A DNA stretch of 64,000 bases from DASSUW01 sp963730535 (lineage in GTDB: Bacteria; Actinomycetota; Thermoleophilia; Solirubrobacterales; Solirubrobacteraceae), in NCBI GenBank assembly GCA_963730535.1, contig CAVSRU010000007.1:186001-250000 (forward strand), read 5' to 3'. Position 1 is the stretch's first letter; the number at the start of each line of letters is the position of its first letter. A model generated the notes under the pieces. It searched no databases and had not been told where the DNA came from. It worked only from the letters and a program-made list of their open reading frames with translations. The translations under genes were made by a program, and so were the position numbers. Positions 44,449 to 53,223 of the stretch are shown here, piece after piece.

Positions 44449-45659
44449 CGCTCGAGCACCAACTCGACCTCGGTGCCGCCGCCCGGCGCCGTGTGCACGG
44501 TGGCGTGGCCGCCGTGGCGCTCCATCCGGCCCACGATCGACTCGCGGACGCCGCGCCGGTCCTCCGGGACGGCGGCGGGGTCGAAGCCCGGCCCGCGATC
44601 GCGCACGAACACCTCGATGCGGCCGGGAGCGACCTCGGCGTAGAGCGCCACCGGGCCGTCGCCGGCGAACTTGGCGGCGTTCACCAGCGCCTCGCGCGCG
44701 GCGGCGACGAGCGCCTCCGCGCGCGGGTCGAGCGGCGCGTCGCCCACGGCGACCACCTCGACCGGCACGCCATGCGCCTCCTCGACCTCGGCCGCGGCGC
44801 CCTCGAGCGCGCTCGCCACGGTGGCGTCACCGGGCGCCGGGCGGCCGTTGAGCCAGGCGCGCAGCTCGCGCTCCTGGCGGCGCGCGAGGGCGGCGACCTC
44901 GCGCGGGTCGTCGACGCGCCGCTGCATCAGGGCGAGCGTCTGGAGCACCGAGTCGTGGAGGTGCGCCGCGACCTCGGCGCGCTCCTGCGAGCGGATGCGC
45001 TCGGCGCGCTCGGTGGAGAGCCCGCGCACGAGCCGCAGCCACCACGGGGCGAAGATCAGCGTCGCGGCGACGAGGACGACGACGACGGCGAGCAGCACGT
45101 CGCGCGCCGGACGCAGCGCGTCGTTGAGCCACAGGAAGACGAGGCCGGCGCCGACGACCAGCGCAGCGCCGATCAGCGCGCGGCTGGCCACGTCGGCGGG
45201 CAGGCGCAGCATGCGCGGCGCGGCGCGCTCCGCCGGCGCCGTGAGCGGAGCGGCCGGAGCGGGCTCGTCGGCGGCCGTCGACTGGCGCCAGATCAGCGCC
45301 CCGCCGGCCGCGGCCAGCAGCACCGGCCACACGATCGCGTCGCTCAGCCAGAGGCCCCACGTGCGGAGCAGCAGCAGCGCAGCGACCGCCAGCAGCACCA
45401 TCCCGGCGACGACCATCAGCGCCTCGCGCCGGCCGGCGAGGCGCTCGATCGGGGCGAGCTTGCCGTCCTCGCCGCCCATGATCGCCCAGGCGAGCATGTA
45501 GAGCGCGAGGCCCGCGCCGCCGGCAGCCGAGGTGGCCACGAAGAGCACGCGGATGACGATCGGGTCGACGCCGAACCGGCGCGCGATCCCGGCGGCCACG
45601 CCCGCGATCACGCCGTGCGCCGGATCACGGCGCAGCGGAGCGGCGGCGGAAGCGCTCAT
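44445..45659 (-). CDS. PspC-domain sensor histidine kinase
   Basis: 404 residues from the third of three closely spaced ATGs (45659; 45668 and 45686 are alternatives; none has a clear ribosome site). N-terminal PspC domain (RDPAHGVIAGVAAGIARRFGVDPIVIRVLFVATSAAGGAGLALYMLAWAIM), further helices (ALMVVAGMVLLAVAALLLL, ALIGAALVVGAGLVFLWL, VLLAVVVVLVAATLIFAPWWL), then a HisKA_3-like block AEVAAHLHDSVLQTLALMQRR and an HATPase (REALVNAAKFAG, FVRDRGPGFDP). This HDSVLQT subgroup is common in actinobacterial envelope-stress systems. Confidence 0.9.
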   Translation of the reverse strand: MSASAAAPLRRDPAHGVIAGVAAGIARRFGVDPIVIRVLFVATSAAGGAGLALYMLAWAIMGGEDGKLAPIERLAGRREALMVVAGMVLLAVAALLLLRTWGLWLSDAIVWPVLLAAAGGALIWRQSTAADEPAPAAPLTAPAERAAPRMLRLPADVASRALIGAALVVGAGLVFLWLNDALRPARDVLLAVVVVLVAATLIFAPWWLRLVRGLSTERAERIRSQERAEVAAHLHDSVLQTLALMQRRVDDPREVAALARRQERELRAWLNGRPAPGDATVASALEGAAAEVEEAHGVPVEVVAVGDAPLDPRAEALVAAAREALVNAAKFAGDGPVALYAEVAPGRIEVFVRDRGPGFDPAAVPEDRRGVRESIVGRMERHGGHATVHTAPGGGTEVELVLER

Positions 45660-45678
45660 GGGCGCCATCTTGGCACCG

Positions 45679-45864
45679 TCAGGCACGGTCGCGGCGACCT
45701 TCGAGACCGGCGGCCAGGAGGATCACTCCGACGACCGCGATCAGCAGCGGGAGGCCGTAGCCGAACCGCACGTCGATCACGTCGAGGCGATCGAGCAGGA
45801 GCAGCGCACCGGCCACGGTGATCGCCAGCCCGGCGACGAGCGACGTGCGGTCGATCCGCCTCAC
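45679..45864 (-). CDS. 61-residue two-helix membrane protein
   Basis: 61 residues: SLVAGLAITVAGALLLLDRLDVIDVRFGYGLPLLIAVVGVILLAAGL gives two transmembrane helices separated by a short DRLDVIDVRFGYG loop, resembling the LiaI/DUF5668 helical pair found in LiaF-type proteins. It overlaps the PspC/LiaF-like gene by 4 bp and precedes the PspC kinase by 19 bp, so it is a component of this envelope-stress operon. Confidence 0.78.
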   Translation of the reverse strand: MRRIDRTSLVAGLAITVAGALLLLDRLDVIDVRFGYGLPLLIAVVGVILLAAGLEGRRDRA

Positions 45865-46961
45865 GCGCAGTTCAGCCCGCCCTCGAACCCCGAGGTCCCC
45901 TCGTCGAGGAACCGGAAGTGGTCATTGCGGAACTCGTCGGGGAGTGAGCCTTCGCGGACGAGCTCGAGCGCGCCGAGGCCGACGTCGGCGTCGATGTGCA
46001 GGGTCGGCCGGCCGACCGGCTCGTCTGCCTCCGCGGCGACCGCCACGTCGACGCCGTCGTGGTCGTCGTCGAAGATGTCGGCCACCCCGGCGCCGAGCCG
46101 CACGTCCGAGGTCACGCAGGCTTCCTCCGGCACGTAGACGACCGCGCCGCCGATGCCGACGTCGACCGCCATCTCTGTGCGTCCGTTCGGCAGGTCGAGC
46201 CCGCGCAGGTCGACGTCGAGCTCGCCGAGCCCGATCTCGTAGCGGTCGCGCAGCTCGGTCATGCTTGTCGGCCGATACTCGCGCTCGCCGACGCCGCCGT
46301 CGAGGTCGATGTCGGCCGCCGCCACCACGCCGAGCGGCAGCACGAGCACGAGGGCGGGGATGATCAGCCACCGCGCCCCGCCGGCGAACGCGGTGCCGAC
46401 GAGGACGAGCCCGGTGACGACCGCGAGCGACGCGATGACCACGCCGCCGCCGAGAGCGGCGGCCAGCCCGACGCCCACGGCAGCGCCGGCGATCGCGAAG
46501 GCGAGGAGGCCGAAGAGGACGATGCGGCCCGCCGTCCGCGCCGGATCGGCGTCGCCGCTCCCGCCGAACGCTCGCCAGAGCAGGTAACCCGCCAGGCCAA
46601 CGACGGCGAGGATGAGCAGCCCAGGCCCGAAGAAGAAGAGAGGAGTGCCGAGAAACGCCACGAGCGCGACCCCGAGCACGATCGCGCCCGCCACCGTGGC
46701 CGCCTTGCTCGGGCCACCCTGGCGCTCGCCACCGTCCGACGGCACGAACGCGAGCAGCAACAGGTAGGCGACGATGCCGATGCCGCCGGCGAACGAGAGC
46801 GCCACGAAGGCGACGCGGAAGAGCAGCGGGTCGAGGTTGAAGTAGCGGCCGAGGCCGGAGGCGACGCCGCCGATCAGGGCGTCGGACCCCGAGCGGGTGA
46901 GTTTCTTCGGCTCGGGTGCGGGCTCCGGAGGCGTGGGTTCGACGTGTGGCTCGTTGGTCAT
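45861..46961 (-). CDS. PspC and LiaF-like membrane protein
   Basis: 366 residues. A Pro-rich cytosolic start is followed by PspC (LIGGVASGLGRYFNLDPLLFRVAFVALSFAGGIGIVAYLLLLAFVPSD), then six or so helices, and a C-terminal beta-rich domain (ELRDRYEIGLGELDVDLRGLDLPNGRTEMAVDVGIGGAVVYVPEE ... LHIDADVGLGALELVREG) that matches the LiaF/toast-rack fold. LiaF-type proteins restrain their cognate kinase until envelope stress. First gene of the operon 46961 to 43810. Confidence 0.88.
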   Translation of the reverse strand: MTNEPHVEPTPPEPAPEPKKLTRSGSDALIGGVASGLGRYFNLDPLLFRVAFVALSFAGGIGIVAYLLLLAFVPSDGGERQGGPSKAATVAGAIVLGVALVAFLGTPLFFFGPGLLILAVVGLAGYLLWRAFGGSGDADPARTAGRIVLFGLLAFAIAGAAVGVGLAAALGGGVVIASLAVVTGLVLVGTAFAGGARWLIIPALVLVLPLGVVAAADIDLDGGVGEREYRPTSMTELRDRYEIGLGELDVDLRGLDLPNGRTEMAVDVGIGGAVVYVPEEACVTSDVRLGAGVADIFDDDHDGVDVAVAAEADEPVGRPTLHIDADVGLGALELVREGSLPDEFRNDHFRFLDEGTSGFEGGLNCA

Positions 46962-47092
46962 GGGAGCAGCGTGCCGGGAGAGCGCCTCGGTGCCAATTGG
47001 GAATGACCCTCAGCGCACCCGGATCGGTCCCCTATGTGATCCACCTCACGCCCGGCCGCGAACAAGGGCTACAGGTGCCTCCTATCCTGACG

Positions 47093-47383
47093 ATGACCGT
47101 GAACAGAGACATGACCTCAGAGCGCACCCAGGCCTACGGCCGCGTCGTCAAGACCCTCGAGGACATCGGGCCGGCCAAGCTGCAGCCCGCCGAGCAGGAG
47201 CGCATCCGCGAGGCCGCCGACATCCTGATCTTCGCCGCCGATCCGTCCGAGATCGGCGAAGCGCTGGCGGACGTCGAAGCGCTCACCGCCCATCTCTCGT
47301 CGACCGGCCGCTGGACCAGCGAGCGCGCCGACGCGCTCGTGCGCGACGTCGAGGCCTGCGGGCCTGTCGCGCCCGTCGCCTGA
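47093..47383 (+). CDS. 96-residue helical hypothetical protein
   Basis: No recognised family. The protein is predicted all-helical, with SERTQAYGRVVKTLEDIGPAKLQPAEQERIREAADILIFAAD and SEIGEALADVEALTAHLSS. There is no signal or membrane segment. ATG 47093 is chosen; ATG 47111 is an alternative that fits better with the TATCCT box at 47083-47088 being the -10, since the first ATG lies only 4 bp from it. Divergent from the PspC/LiaF operon; the 130-bp intergenic region otherwise shows no clear signal. Confidence 0.65.
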   Translation: MTVNRDMTSERTQAYGRVVKTLEDIGPAKLQPAEQERIREAADILIFAADPSEIGEALADVEALTAHLSSTGRWTSERADALVRDVEACGPVAPVA

Positions 47384-47426
47384 CCGCTATAACACGGTCC
47401 CTCCCGCCACGGCGGGCGGGGATGGT

Positions 47427-48893
47427 ATGAGGAGTCAGGACGACGACATCACGCGGCGGGATGCCCTGCGCCAGATGAGCTCGCTCGCGCTGCTGTGCTC
47501 GGTCGGCGGCGTGACGGCGGCGAGCCAGCGGCCACGCGCGGTGACCTCCGCGGCGCTGCGGGCGCATGACCGCGCGCCGTTCCGTCCGTTCCGCGCCGAG
47601 CTCCCGCGCATCCCGGAGCTGCGCCCGACCCGGCGCACCCGCGAGCGCGACGTCTATGACCTCACGATCCGGCACGGGACGGCCGAGATCCTGCGCGGCT
47701 ACGAGACGCCGATCCTCGGCTACGACGGGCACTACCCGGGACCCACGATCCGGGCGCGGCGCGGGCGCGAGGTGATCGTCCGCCAGCGCAACGCGCTGGG
47801 CGTCGACGTCAACGTCCACCTGCACGGCGGCACCGTGCGCGCCGCCCACGACGGGCACCCGATGGACCTGATCGCGCCCGGGACGACCAAGACGTACCGG
47901 TACCCGAACCGCCAGGCGGCGGCGACGCTCTGGTACCACGACCACGCCCACGGGCGCACGGCTCGCTCGGTGCACCGCGGCCTGGCCGGCTTCTACCTGC
48001 TCGAGGACCGGCTCGAGGAGGAGCTCGAACTGCCCCGCGGCGCGTTCGACGTGCCGCTGATGATCCAGGACCGCGCGTTCAATCGCGACGGGTCGCTGCG
48101 GTACGCGTCGAGCCCCGAGCCCGGCTTCCTCGGCGACACGATCGTCGTCAACGGCGCCGTGGCGCCGCGCATGCGGGTGCGCCGGCGGCTCTACCGGCTA
48201 CGTCTGCTCAACGCCTCCAACGCCCGTGAGTACCGGCTGGTGCTCGGCGGCCGGCGACCCATGCTCCAGATCGCGAGCGACGGCGGCCTGCTCGAGCGCC
48301 CGCTCGTGCGCCGGTCGATCACGCTGGCGCCCGCGGAGCGCGTCGACGTCGTGGTCGATTTCCGCGACTACGCGCCGGGGACCGAGCTGGTGCTCCAGAA
48401 CGAGCTCGGCCGGCGCAGCACGGTGGCGGTCATGCGCTTCGACGTGGAGCGCGGCGGTGCCGAGGAGGCGCGCGTGCCCTCGCGGCTGCGCGAGCTCGGG
48501 CCGCTACCGGCGCCGGCCGTCGACCGGCGCTTCGAGCTCTCGCTCTCGACGGCGGGCGGGATCGCGTGGCAGATCGGCGGCCGGTCGTTCGACATGAACC
48601 GGATCGACGTACGGCCCCGGCTCGGCACCTCCGAGCGCTGGACGTTCGCGAACCTCTCCACTCGCGTGCATCCGATGCACACGCACGGGTTCCTGTTCCG
48701 TGTGCTCTCGCGCAGCGGCGGGCCGGTCCCGCGCTCGGAGCGCGGCTGGAAGGACACGGTGCCCGTGCGGCCGGGCGAGTCGGTCACCGTGCAGCCGTGG
48801 TTCTCGCCCTACCCGGGCCGCTACGTGTTCCACTGCCACGCGCTCGAGCACGGCGACTTCGGGATGATGCTGCAGATGGAGGTCGAGCGGTGA
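47427..48893 (+). CDS. multicopper oxidase (CotA/bilirubin oxidase-like), TAT-type N-terminus
   Basis: 488 residues. The N-terminus has a twin-arginine-like ITRRDALRQMSSLALLCSVGG. All four copper-ligand motifs are present: NVHLHGG (about 130), WYHDHAHG (about 170), HPMHTHGFLF (about 415) and the type-1/trinuclear FHCHALEHGDFGMM (about 468) with a Met axial ligand. Such enzymes oxidise phenols, bilirubin or metal ions with reduction of O2 to water. Its stop overlaps the cupredoxin gene start by 3 bases, suggesting the small copper protein exchanges electrons with it. Confidence 0.93.
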   Translation: MRSQDDDITRRDALRQMSSLALLCSVGGVTAASQRPRAVTSAALRAHDRAPFRPFRAELPRIPELRPTRRTRERDVYDLTIRHGTAEILRGYETPILGYDGHYPGPTIRARRGREVIVRQRNALGVDVNVHLHGGTVRAAHDGHPMDLIAPGTTKTYRYPNRQAAATLWYHDHAHGRTARSVHRGLAGFYLLEDRLEEELELPRGAFDVPLMIQDRAFNRDGSLRYASSPEPGFLGDTIVVNGAVAPRMRVRRRLYRLRLLNASNAREYRLVLGGRRPMLQIASDGGLLERPLVRRSITLAPAERVDVVVDFRDYAPGTELVLQNELGRRSTVAVMRFDVERGGAEEARVPSRLRELGPLPAPAVDRRFELSLSTAGGIAWQIGGRSFDMNRIDVRPRLGTSERWTFANLSTRVHPMHTHGFLFRVLSRSGGPVPRSERGWKDTVPVRPGESVTVQPWFSPYPGRYVFHCHALEHGDFGMMLQMEVER

Positions 48894-49525
48894 AGCTGCT
48901 GCTCGCAGCGCTCGCGCTGGCCCCGGCCAACGTCGACGTGCACGCGCACGACCTGCCGCAGCGGTGGTCGCCCTCGACCGTGAACATCGAGGTCGGGGAC
49001 AGCGTGACGTGGCGCTTCGAGGGCACGTCACTGGCCCACAACGTCGCCTCGACCGGCACCAACTGGAGCTTCCAGACGCCGTTCGACAAGCAGCCCGCCA
49101 CGTTCACGTTCTCGGCGCCGGGGACGTACCGGTTCGTCTGCCAGGCGCACGCGTTCACGATGAACGGGCTCGTGAAGGTCGCCGGCGGCGGGCCAGAGCC
49201 CGAGCCAGAGCCGGGCGGGGGCCCGCTGCCGAACGACTCGGGGGCGCCAGCGGTCGACGTCCGGCCGCCGAGCTTCGAGCGCGTGCGGCTGCGCCGGCGC
49301 GCCGGCGGCGCCCGGATCCGCTACCGCCTCTCCGAGCGCGCCCGCACCGTCGTGCGCGTCAAGCGCGGCGGGCGGCTGGTCTGGCGACGCGCCGTCCGCG
49401 GCCGGCGCGGCGCGCTCGCCGTGCGCGGCCTGCGGCCGGGGCGCTACGCGGTCGCGCTGCGCGCCCGCGACTTCGGCGGCAACCCGTCGCGCGTCGTGCG
49501 CCGCACCCTCCGCGTGTACCGCTAG
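48890..49525 (+). CDS. secreted cupredoxin (plastocyanin-like) with Arg-rich C-terminal domain
   Basis: 211 residues from a GTG overlapping the oxidase stop. A signal-like KLLLAALALAPANVDVHAHD precedes a type-1 copper domain: His in FEGTSLAHNVAS (about 47), then Cys, His, Met in RFVCQAHAFTMNGLVKV (about 83-90). A PEPEPEPGGG linker leads to about 90 residues of Arg-rich beta-like sequence (RVRLRRRAGGARIRYRLSERA, RPGRYAVALRARD) resembling the fibronectin-like tails seen on extracellular proteins in this group. Probable extracytoplasmic electron donor or acceptor for the adjacent oxidase. Confidence 0.85.
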   Translation: MKLLLAALALAPANVDVHAHDLPQRWSPSTVNIEVGDSVTWRFEGTSLAHNVASTGTNWSFQTPFDKQPATFTFSAPGTYRFVCQAHAFTMNGLVKVAGGGPEPEPEPGGGPLPNDSGAPAVDVRPPSFERVRLRRRAGGARIRYRLSERARTVVRVKRGGRLVWRRAVRGRRGALAVRGLRPGRYAVALRARDFGGNPSRVVRRTLRVYR

Positions 49526-49557
49526 CAGCGGGCTTAGCCGCCCGGGCGGGTCCCGGA

Positions 49558-49915
49558 AACGTCAACTTCGGCTGGGTAGGGAGGCTGGGAGCCGGCCGGA
49601 GCGCGGGGAAGAACGTGCAAGTCGGTGGCGGCCGCGGCCACGAGATGCACGAAGTTCCCCCATGGAGGAAGAACGTGAATCTCGACGTCGGCCTCGTCAT
49701 CGAGATGCACGAACTTCCCCGCCAAGGCGGGGAAAGGTGGATTTCGGTGCGGCGAAGATCATCGAAATCCACCTTTATGCGCGTCTAGAGCACAAAGGTG
49801 GATTCGGGCGACGACGACCGCGCCGATTGACACGTAATCCCGGCTTGACCGCCCGCCCCCGAAGCCGACCGCCAGGCCGGCTCCCTCACCTCCCTACCCA
49901 GCCGCAGTTGACGTT
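49558..49915. repeat. TIR-bounded tandem hairpin element, copy 4 (composite, four units)
   Basis: 358 bp, the longest copy, filling the convergent gap between the cupredoxin and SDR genes. Ends AACGTCAAC and GTTGACGTT, extended by GGCTGGGTAGGGAGG and GCCGGC inverted repeats. Four left arms at 49605, 49665, 49729 and 49794 have 60-64 bp pitch. Units 1-2 are of one type (GGGGAAGAACGTGCA pairing with TGCACGAAGTTCCCC across a GAA/GAA internal mismatch); units 3-4 are of the copy-1 type (AAAGGTGGATTTCGG with CGAAATCCACCTTT). Two module types in one element argue for modular exchange. Beyond the right end, CGTCAAC makes GTTGACGTTCGTCAAC. Confidence 0.85.
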
Positions 49916-49924
49916 CGTCAACCG

Positions 49925-50677
49925 CTACCAGAGCGTGTAGCCGCCATCGGCCACCAGCACGGAGCCGGTCGTGAAGCTCGAGGCGTCGCTGGCCAGGTAG
50001 ATGAGCGAGGGGCCGAGCTCCTCCGGCATCGCGAAGCGCTGCATCGGCGGATCGTCGATCCAATAGCGCGTGAAGCGGGGGTCGTCGACGGGCGCCATGT
50101 CGGTCTTCACGTAGCCCGGGGCGAGCGCGTTGACGCGCACCCCGTACGGCGCCCACTCGGCGGCGAGCGACTTGGTGAGCTGGTGGACCGCCGCCTTGGA
50201 GGCGTTGTACGCCGGCTGCATCTGCGGGCGGTTGACGATCATGGCCGAGATCGAGCCGACGTTGACGATCACCCCACGCCGGCGCGCGACCATCTGGGCG
50301 CCGACGATCCGGCTGCAGTGCCAGAGCCCGTCGACGTTGACCTCCCAGACCTGCCGCCACTCCTCGTCGGTGACCTCGAGCGCCGGCCGGTGCACGCACG
50401 CCCCGGCGTTGTTGACGAGCACGTCGACCGGCCCGAGCGCCTCCGTCACCCGCTCGAGCATGGCGCGCACGTCGTCCGGGTCGGTGATGTCGGCCTGCAC
50501 CGGGAGCGCTCCGAGCTCCTCGGCCGCGGCCGCCGTGCGCTGCTCGTCGCGCGCCGCGATCGCCACGCGGGCGCCGGCCTCGGTGAGGGCCTGGGCGAGC
50601 GCGTAGCCGATGCCGCGGTTGCCGCCGGTCACGACGGCCACGCGGCCGTCGAGCCGGAAGGCGTCGAGCACGCTCAT
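49925..50677 (-). CDS. SDR-family oxidoreductase (inositol operon)
   Basis: 250 residues, classical short-chain dehydrogenase: cofactor loop VTGGNRGIGYALA, NNAG (LVNNAGACVH), catalytic Ser in VNVGSISAM and YxxxK as YNASKAA, and the C-terminal PGYVKTDM. D-residue context ARDEQR after the second strand suggests NADPH or NAD ambiguity. It is the last gene of the eight-gene inositol operon, overlapping the upstream dehydrogenase gene by 4 bp. It may reduce a keto-inositol isomer; not part of the minimal iol pathway. The stop is 10 bp from hairpin element copy 4. Confidence 0.9.
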   Translation of the reverse strand: MSVLDAFRLDGRVAVVTGGNRGIGYALAQALTEAGARVAIAARDEQRTAAAAEELGALPVQADITDPDDVRAMLERVTEALGPVDVLVNNAGACVHRPALEVTDEEWRQVWEVNVDGLWHCSRIVGAQMVARRRGVIVNVGSISAMIVNRPQMQPAYNASKAAVHQLTKSLAAEWAPYGVRVNALAPGYVKTDMAPVDDPRFTRYWIDDPPMQRFAMPEELGPSLIYLASDASSFTTGSVLVADGGYTLW

Positions 50678-51705
50678 CGCTGCCCGATCAGCTCCCCGGG
50701 CGCGTACAGGTCGGGGCGCGGCCGCAGCACGACGTCGACCGTCCCGCCGCCGTGCAGGGACGCGACGCCGGCCTCGCAGACCGCCGCCGCCGCGTAGCCG
50801 TCCCACGCCGACGGGCCGCCCGGCCGGCCGTCGGCGACCGTGCCCACCCAGGACCGCAGCTCCTCCACGTACGCGGCCGCGAAGCGGTCGCGGTAGAAGC
50901 CCGGGACGGCGACCTCGTGCCGGCCGTCGCGCCGGACCTCGACGGTCGCGGGCGGCGCGAGCGCCAGCGTGCCCGTCTCGCCGACCACCTCGCAGCGGAT
51001 GTCGTAGCCGTAGCGCACGTTGACGGAGATCTCGACGTCGACGAGGACCCCGCTCTCGGTCTCGAGCACCACGAGCTGCGGGTCGCGGACGCCCTCGGCC
51101 GCGAGGCTCGTCGGGCGCGGGGCGTGGACCGTGACGCGCGCCAGCTCCTCCCCGAGCAGCCAGCGCACGACGTCGATCTCGTGGACCACGGACTCCGTGA
51201 TCAGCATCTCCGACGAGTAGCCGGGTGCGACCTGCGCGTTGCGATGCACGCAGCGGACGAGCACCGCCGGGCCCACCACGCCGTCGTCGAGCCGTAGCTT
51301 CAGGTCGGCGAAGCCGGGGTCGTAGCGGCGCATGAAGCCGACCTGCACCAGGCGCCGGCCGGCGGCGACCTCGGCCTCGACGAGCTCCCGGCAGGCCTCG
51401 GCGGTCTCGGCCAGCGGCTTCTCGCACAGGACCGGCTTGCCGGCGTCCAGGCATGCGCGTACGAACGCCGCGTGCGTGGTGGCCGGCGAGGCGATCACGA
51501 CGGCGTCGACCCCGGGGTCGCGGATCAGCTCCTCGCCCGCGGCGTGCACGGCGGGCACCCCGCACTCGGTCGCGACGCGCTCGGCCTGGCCGGGGAGGGC
51601 GTCCGACACGGCGACGACCTCGGCGCCCGCCACGCGGTCGCTGAGCAGACGCACGTGGGTGCTCCCCATCAGCCCCGCTCCGATGACGCCGACGCGCACG
51701 GCCAT
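50674..51705 (-). CDS. iolG: Gfo/Idh/MocA-family dehydrogenase, inositol 2-dehydrogenase-like (IolG)
   Basis: 343 residues. Rossmann GVIGAGLMGSTHVRLL, the conserved EKP motif in KPVLCEKPLAETAEAC, and the His-containing SSEMLITESVVHEIDVVRWLL with Asp/His catalytic residues; GFMRRYDPGFADLK is typical of myo-inositol dehydrogenases. It would oxidise myo-inositol to 2-keto-inositol with NAD. A second family member heads the operon at 57716-58873, so the two may take different inositol isomers. Located 3 bp after iolA. Confidence 0.87.
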   Translation of the reverse strand: MAVRVGVIGAGLMGSTHVRLLSDRVAGAEVVAVSDALPGQAERVATECGVPAVHAAGEELIRDPGVDAVVIASPATTHAAFVRACLDAGKPVLCEKPLAETAEACRELVEAEVAAGRRLVQVGFMRRYDPGFADLKLRLDDGVVGPAVLVRCVHRNAQVAPGYSSEMLITESVVHEIDVVRWLLGEELARVTVHAPRPTSLAAEGVRDPQLVVLETESGVLVDVEISVNVRYGYDIRCEVVGETGTLALAPPATVEVRRDGRHEVAVPGFYRDRFAAAYVEELRSWVGTVADGRPGGPSAWDGYAAAAVCEAGVASLHGGGTVDVVLRPRPDLYAPGELIGQR

Positions 51706-51708
51706 GGC

Positions 51709-53223
51709 TCAGACGGCGGTCGGGAAGTGCATGTGGCCGCGGTGGTGGGCTGCGTCCTGCGCCTCCTCGGGCCACCGGCTGGTGACCGCCTTCCCGCGCG
51801 TGTAGAAGCGGATCCCCTCCGGCCCGTGGATGTGGTGGTCGCCGAACAGCGAGTCCTTCCAGCCGCCGAACGAGTAGAAGGCCATCGGGACCGGGATCGG
51901 GATGTTGATGCCGATCATCCCCACCTTGACCTTGCGCTTGAAGATGCGCGCCGCCTGGCCGGAGCCCGTGAAGATCGCGGTGCCGTTGGCGTACGGGTTC
52001 GCGTTGATGAGCTCGATCGCGGCCTGGAGGTCGGGCACGCGGACGACGCCGAGGACAGGGCCGAAGATCTCGTCGCGGTAGATCGACATGTCGGCGGTGA
52101 CGCCGTCGAACAGCGTCGGGCCGACCCAGAAGCCGTCGCCGTCCATCTCCAGCTCGCGGCCGTCCACGACGGCGCGGGCGCCGGCCTCGACGCCCTGGTC
52201 GATGTAGCCGAGGATCCGCTCGCGGGCCTGCGCGGTGACGACCGGGCCCATGTCGGAGCCCGGCTCGAGCCCCGGCCCGACCTTGATCTCGCGCGCCTTG
52301 CGCTCGAGCCGCTCGATCAGCGGGTCGGCGGCGTCGCCGACCGCGACGGTGACGGCGATCGCCATGCAGCGCTGGCCGGCCGAGCCGAAGCCGGCGGCGG
52401 TGAGGTGGTTGGCGGCGAAGTCGAGGTCGGCGTCCGGCATCACCACCGCGTGGTTCTTCGCGCCCCCGAGCGCCTGCACGCGCTTGCCGCTGGCGATCGC
52501 GGTCTCGTAGACATACCTGGCGATCGGCGTCGAGCCGACGAACGAGACGGCCGCGACGTCCGGATGCTCGAGCAGCGCGTCGACCGCCACCTTGTCGCCG
52601 TGCACGACGTTGAACACGCCGTCGGGGAGGCCGGCCTCGGCGTACAGCTCGGCGACGAGGTTCGACGCCGAGGGGTCGCGCTCGGACGGCTTGAGCACGA
52701 ACGTGTTGCCGCACGCGATCGCCATCGGGTGCATCCACATCGGGACCATGGCCGGGAAGTTGAACGGGGTGATGCCCGCGCACACGCCGAGCGGCTGGCG
52801 GAACGAGTAGGCGTCGATGTCGGTCGAGACCTGGTCCGAGTACTCGCCCTTGAGGAGCTGCGGCAGGCCGCACGCGTACTCGACGACCTCGAGCCCGCGG
52901 ATCACCTCGCCCTTGGCGTCCTCGACCACCTTGCCGTGCTCGGAGGCGATGATCCGCGCCAGGTCGTCGACGTGCTTCTCGACCAGGTCGCGGAACGCGA
53001 ACATCACGCGCGCGCGGCGCGTGAGCGAAACATCGCCCCACGTCTCGAACGCGGCCGCCGCCGTCTGGACGGCGCGGTCGACGTCCTCGCGCTCGGCGAG
53101 CACCACCTCCGCCTGGACCTCGCCGGTCGAGGGGTCGTAGACGGGCGCCGTGCGGCTCGAGCTGCCCGTCGTCTCGGCCCCGCCGATGCGGTGCTGGATC
53201 GTCCTCGTCGTCGTCGTGCTCAC
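51709..53223 (-). CDS. iolA: CoA-acylating methylmalonate/malonate-semialdehyde dehydrogenase (IolA/MmsA)
   Basis: 504 residues of the aldehyde dehydrogenase superfamily. The catalytic Cys lies in GFGSAGQRCMAIAV, the MmsA-type NAD region in AVSFVGSTPIARYVYETA, and the IolA/MmsA-specific ITPFNFPAMVPMWMHPMAIACGNTFVLKPSERDP. The final iol step converts malonic semialdehyde to acetyl-CoA and CO2. Overlaps iolD by 4 bp in an operon with iolB, iolC and dehydrogenase genes, which favours the IolA role over valine catabolism. Confidence 0.95.
   Translation of the reverse strand: MSTTTTRTIQHRIGGAETTGSSSRTAPVYDPSTGEVQAEVVLAEREDVDRAVQTAAAAFETWGDVSLTRRARVMFAFRDLVEKHVDDLARIIASEHGKVVEDAKGEVIRGLEVVEYACGLPQLLKGEYSDQVSTDIDAYSFRQPLGVCAGITPFNFPAMVPMWMHPMAIACGNTFVLKPSERDPSASNLVAELYAEAGLPDGVFNVVHGDKVAVDALLEHPDVAAVSFVGSTPIARYVYETAIASGKRVQALGGAKNHAVVMPDADLDFAANHLTAAGFGSAGQRCMAIAVTVAVGDAADPLIERLERKAREIKVGPGLEPGSDMGPVVTAQARERILGYIDQGVEAGARAVVDGRELEMDGDGFWVGPTLFDGVTADMSIYRDEIFGPVLGVVRVPDLQAAIELINANPYANGTAIFTGSGQAARIFKRKVKVGMIGINIPIPVPMAFYSFGGWKDSLFGDHHIHGPEGIRFYTRGKAVTSRWPEEAQDAAHHRGHMHFPTAV

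Noticed and set aside
49558..49915. Short open frames inside the hairpin elements as small genes
   Set aside because: The same DNA gives frames on both strands purely from the repeats, with no ribosome sites or conserved peptide across copies.
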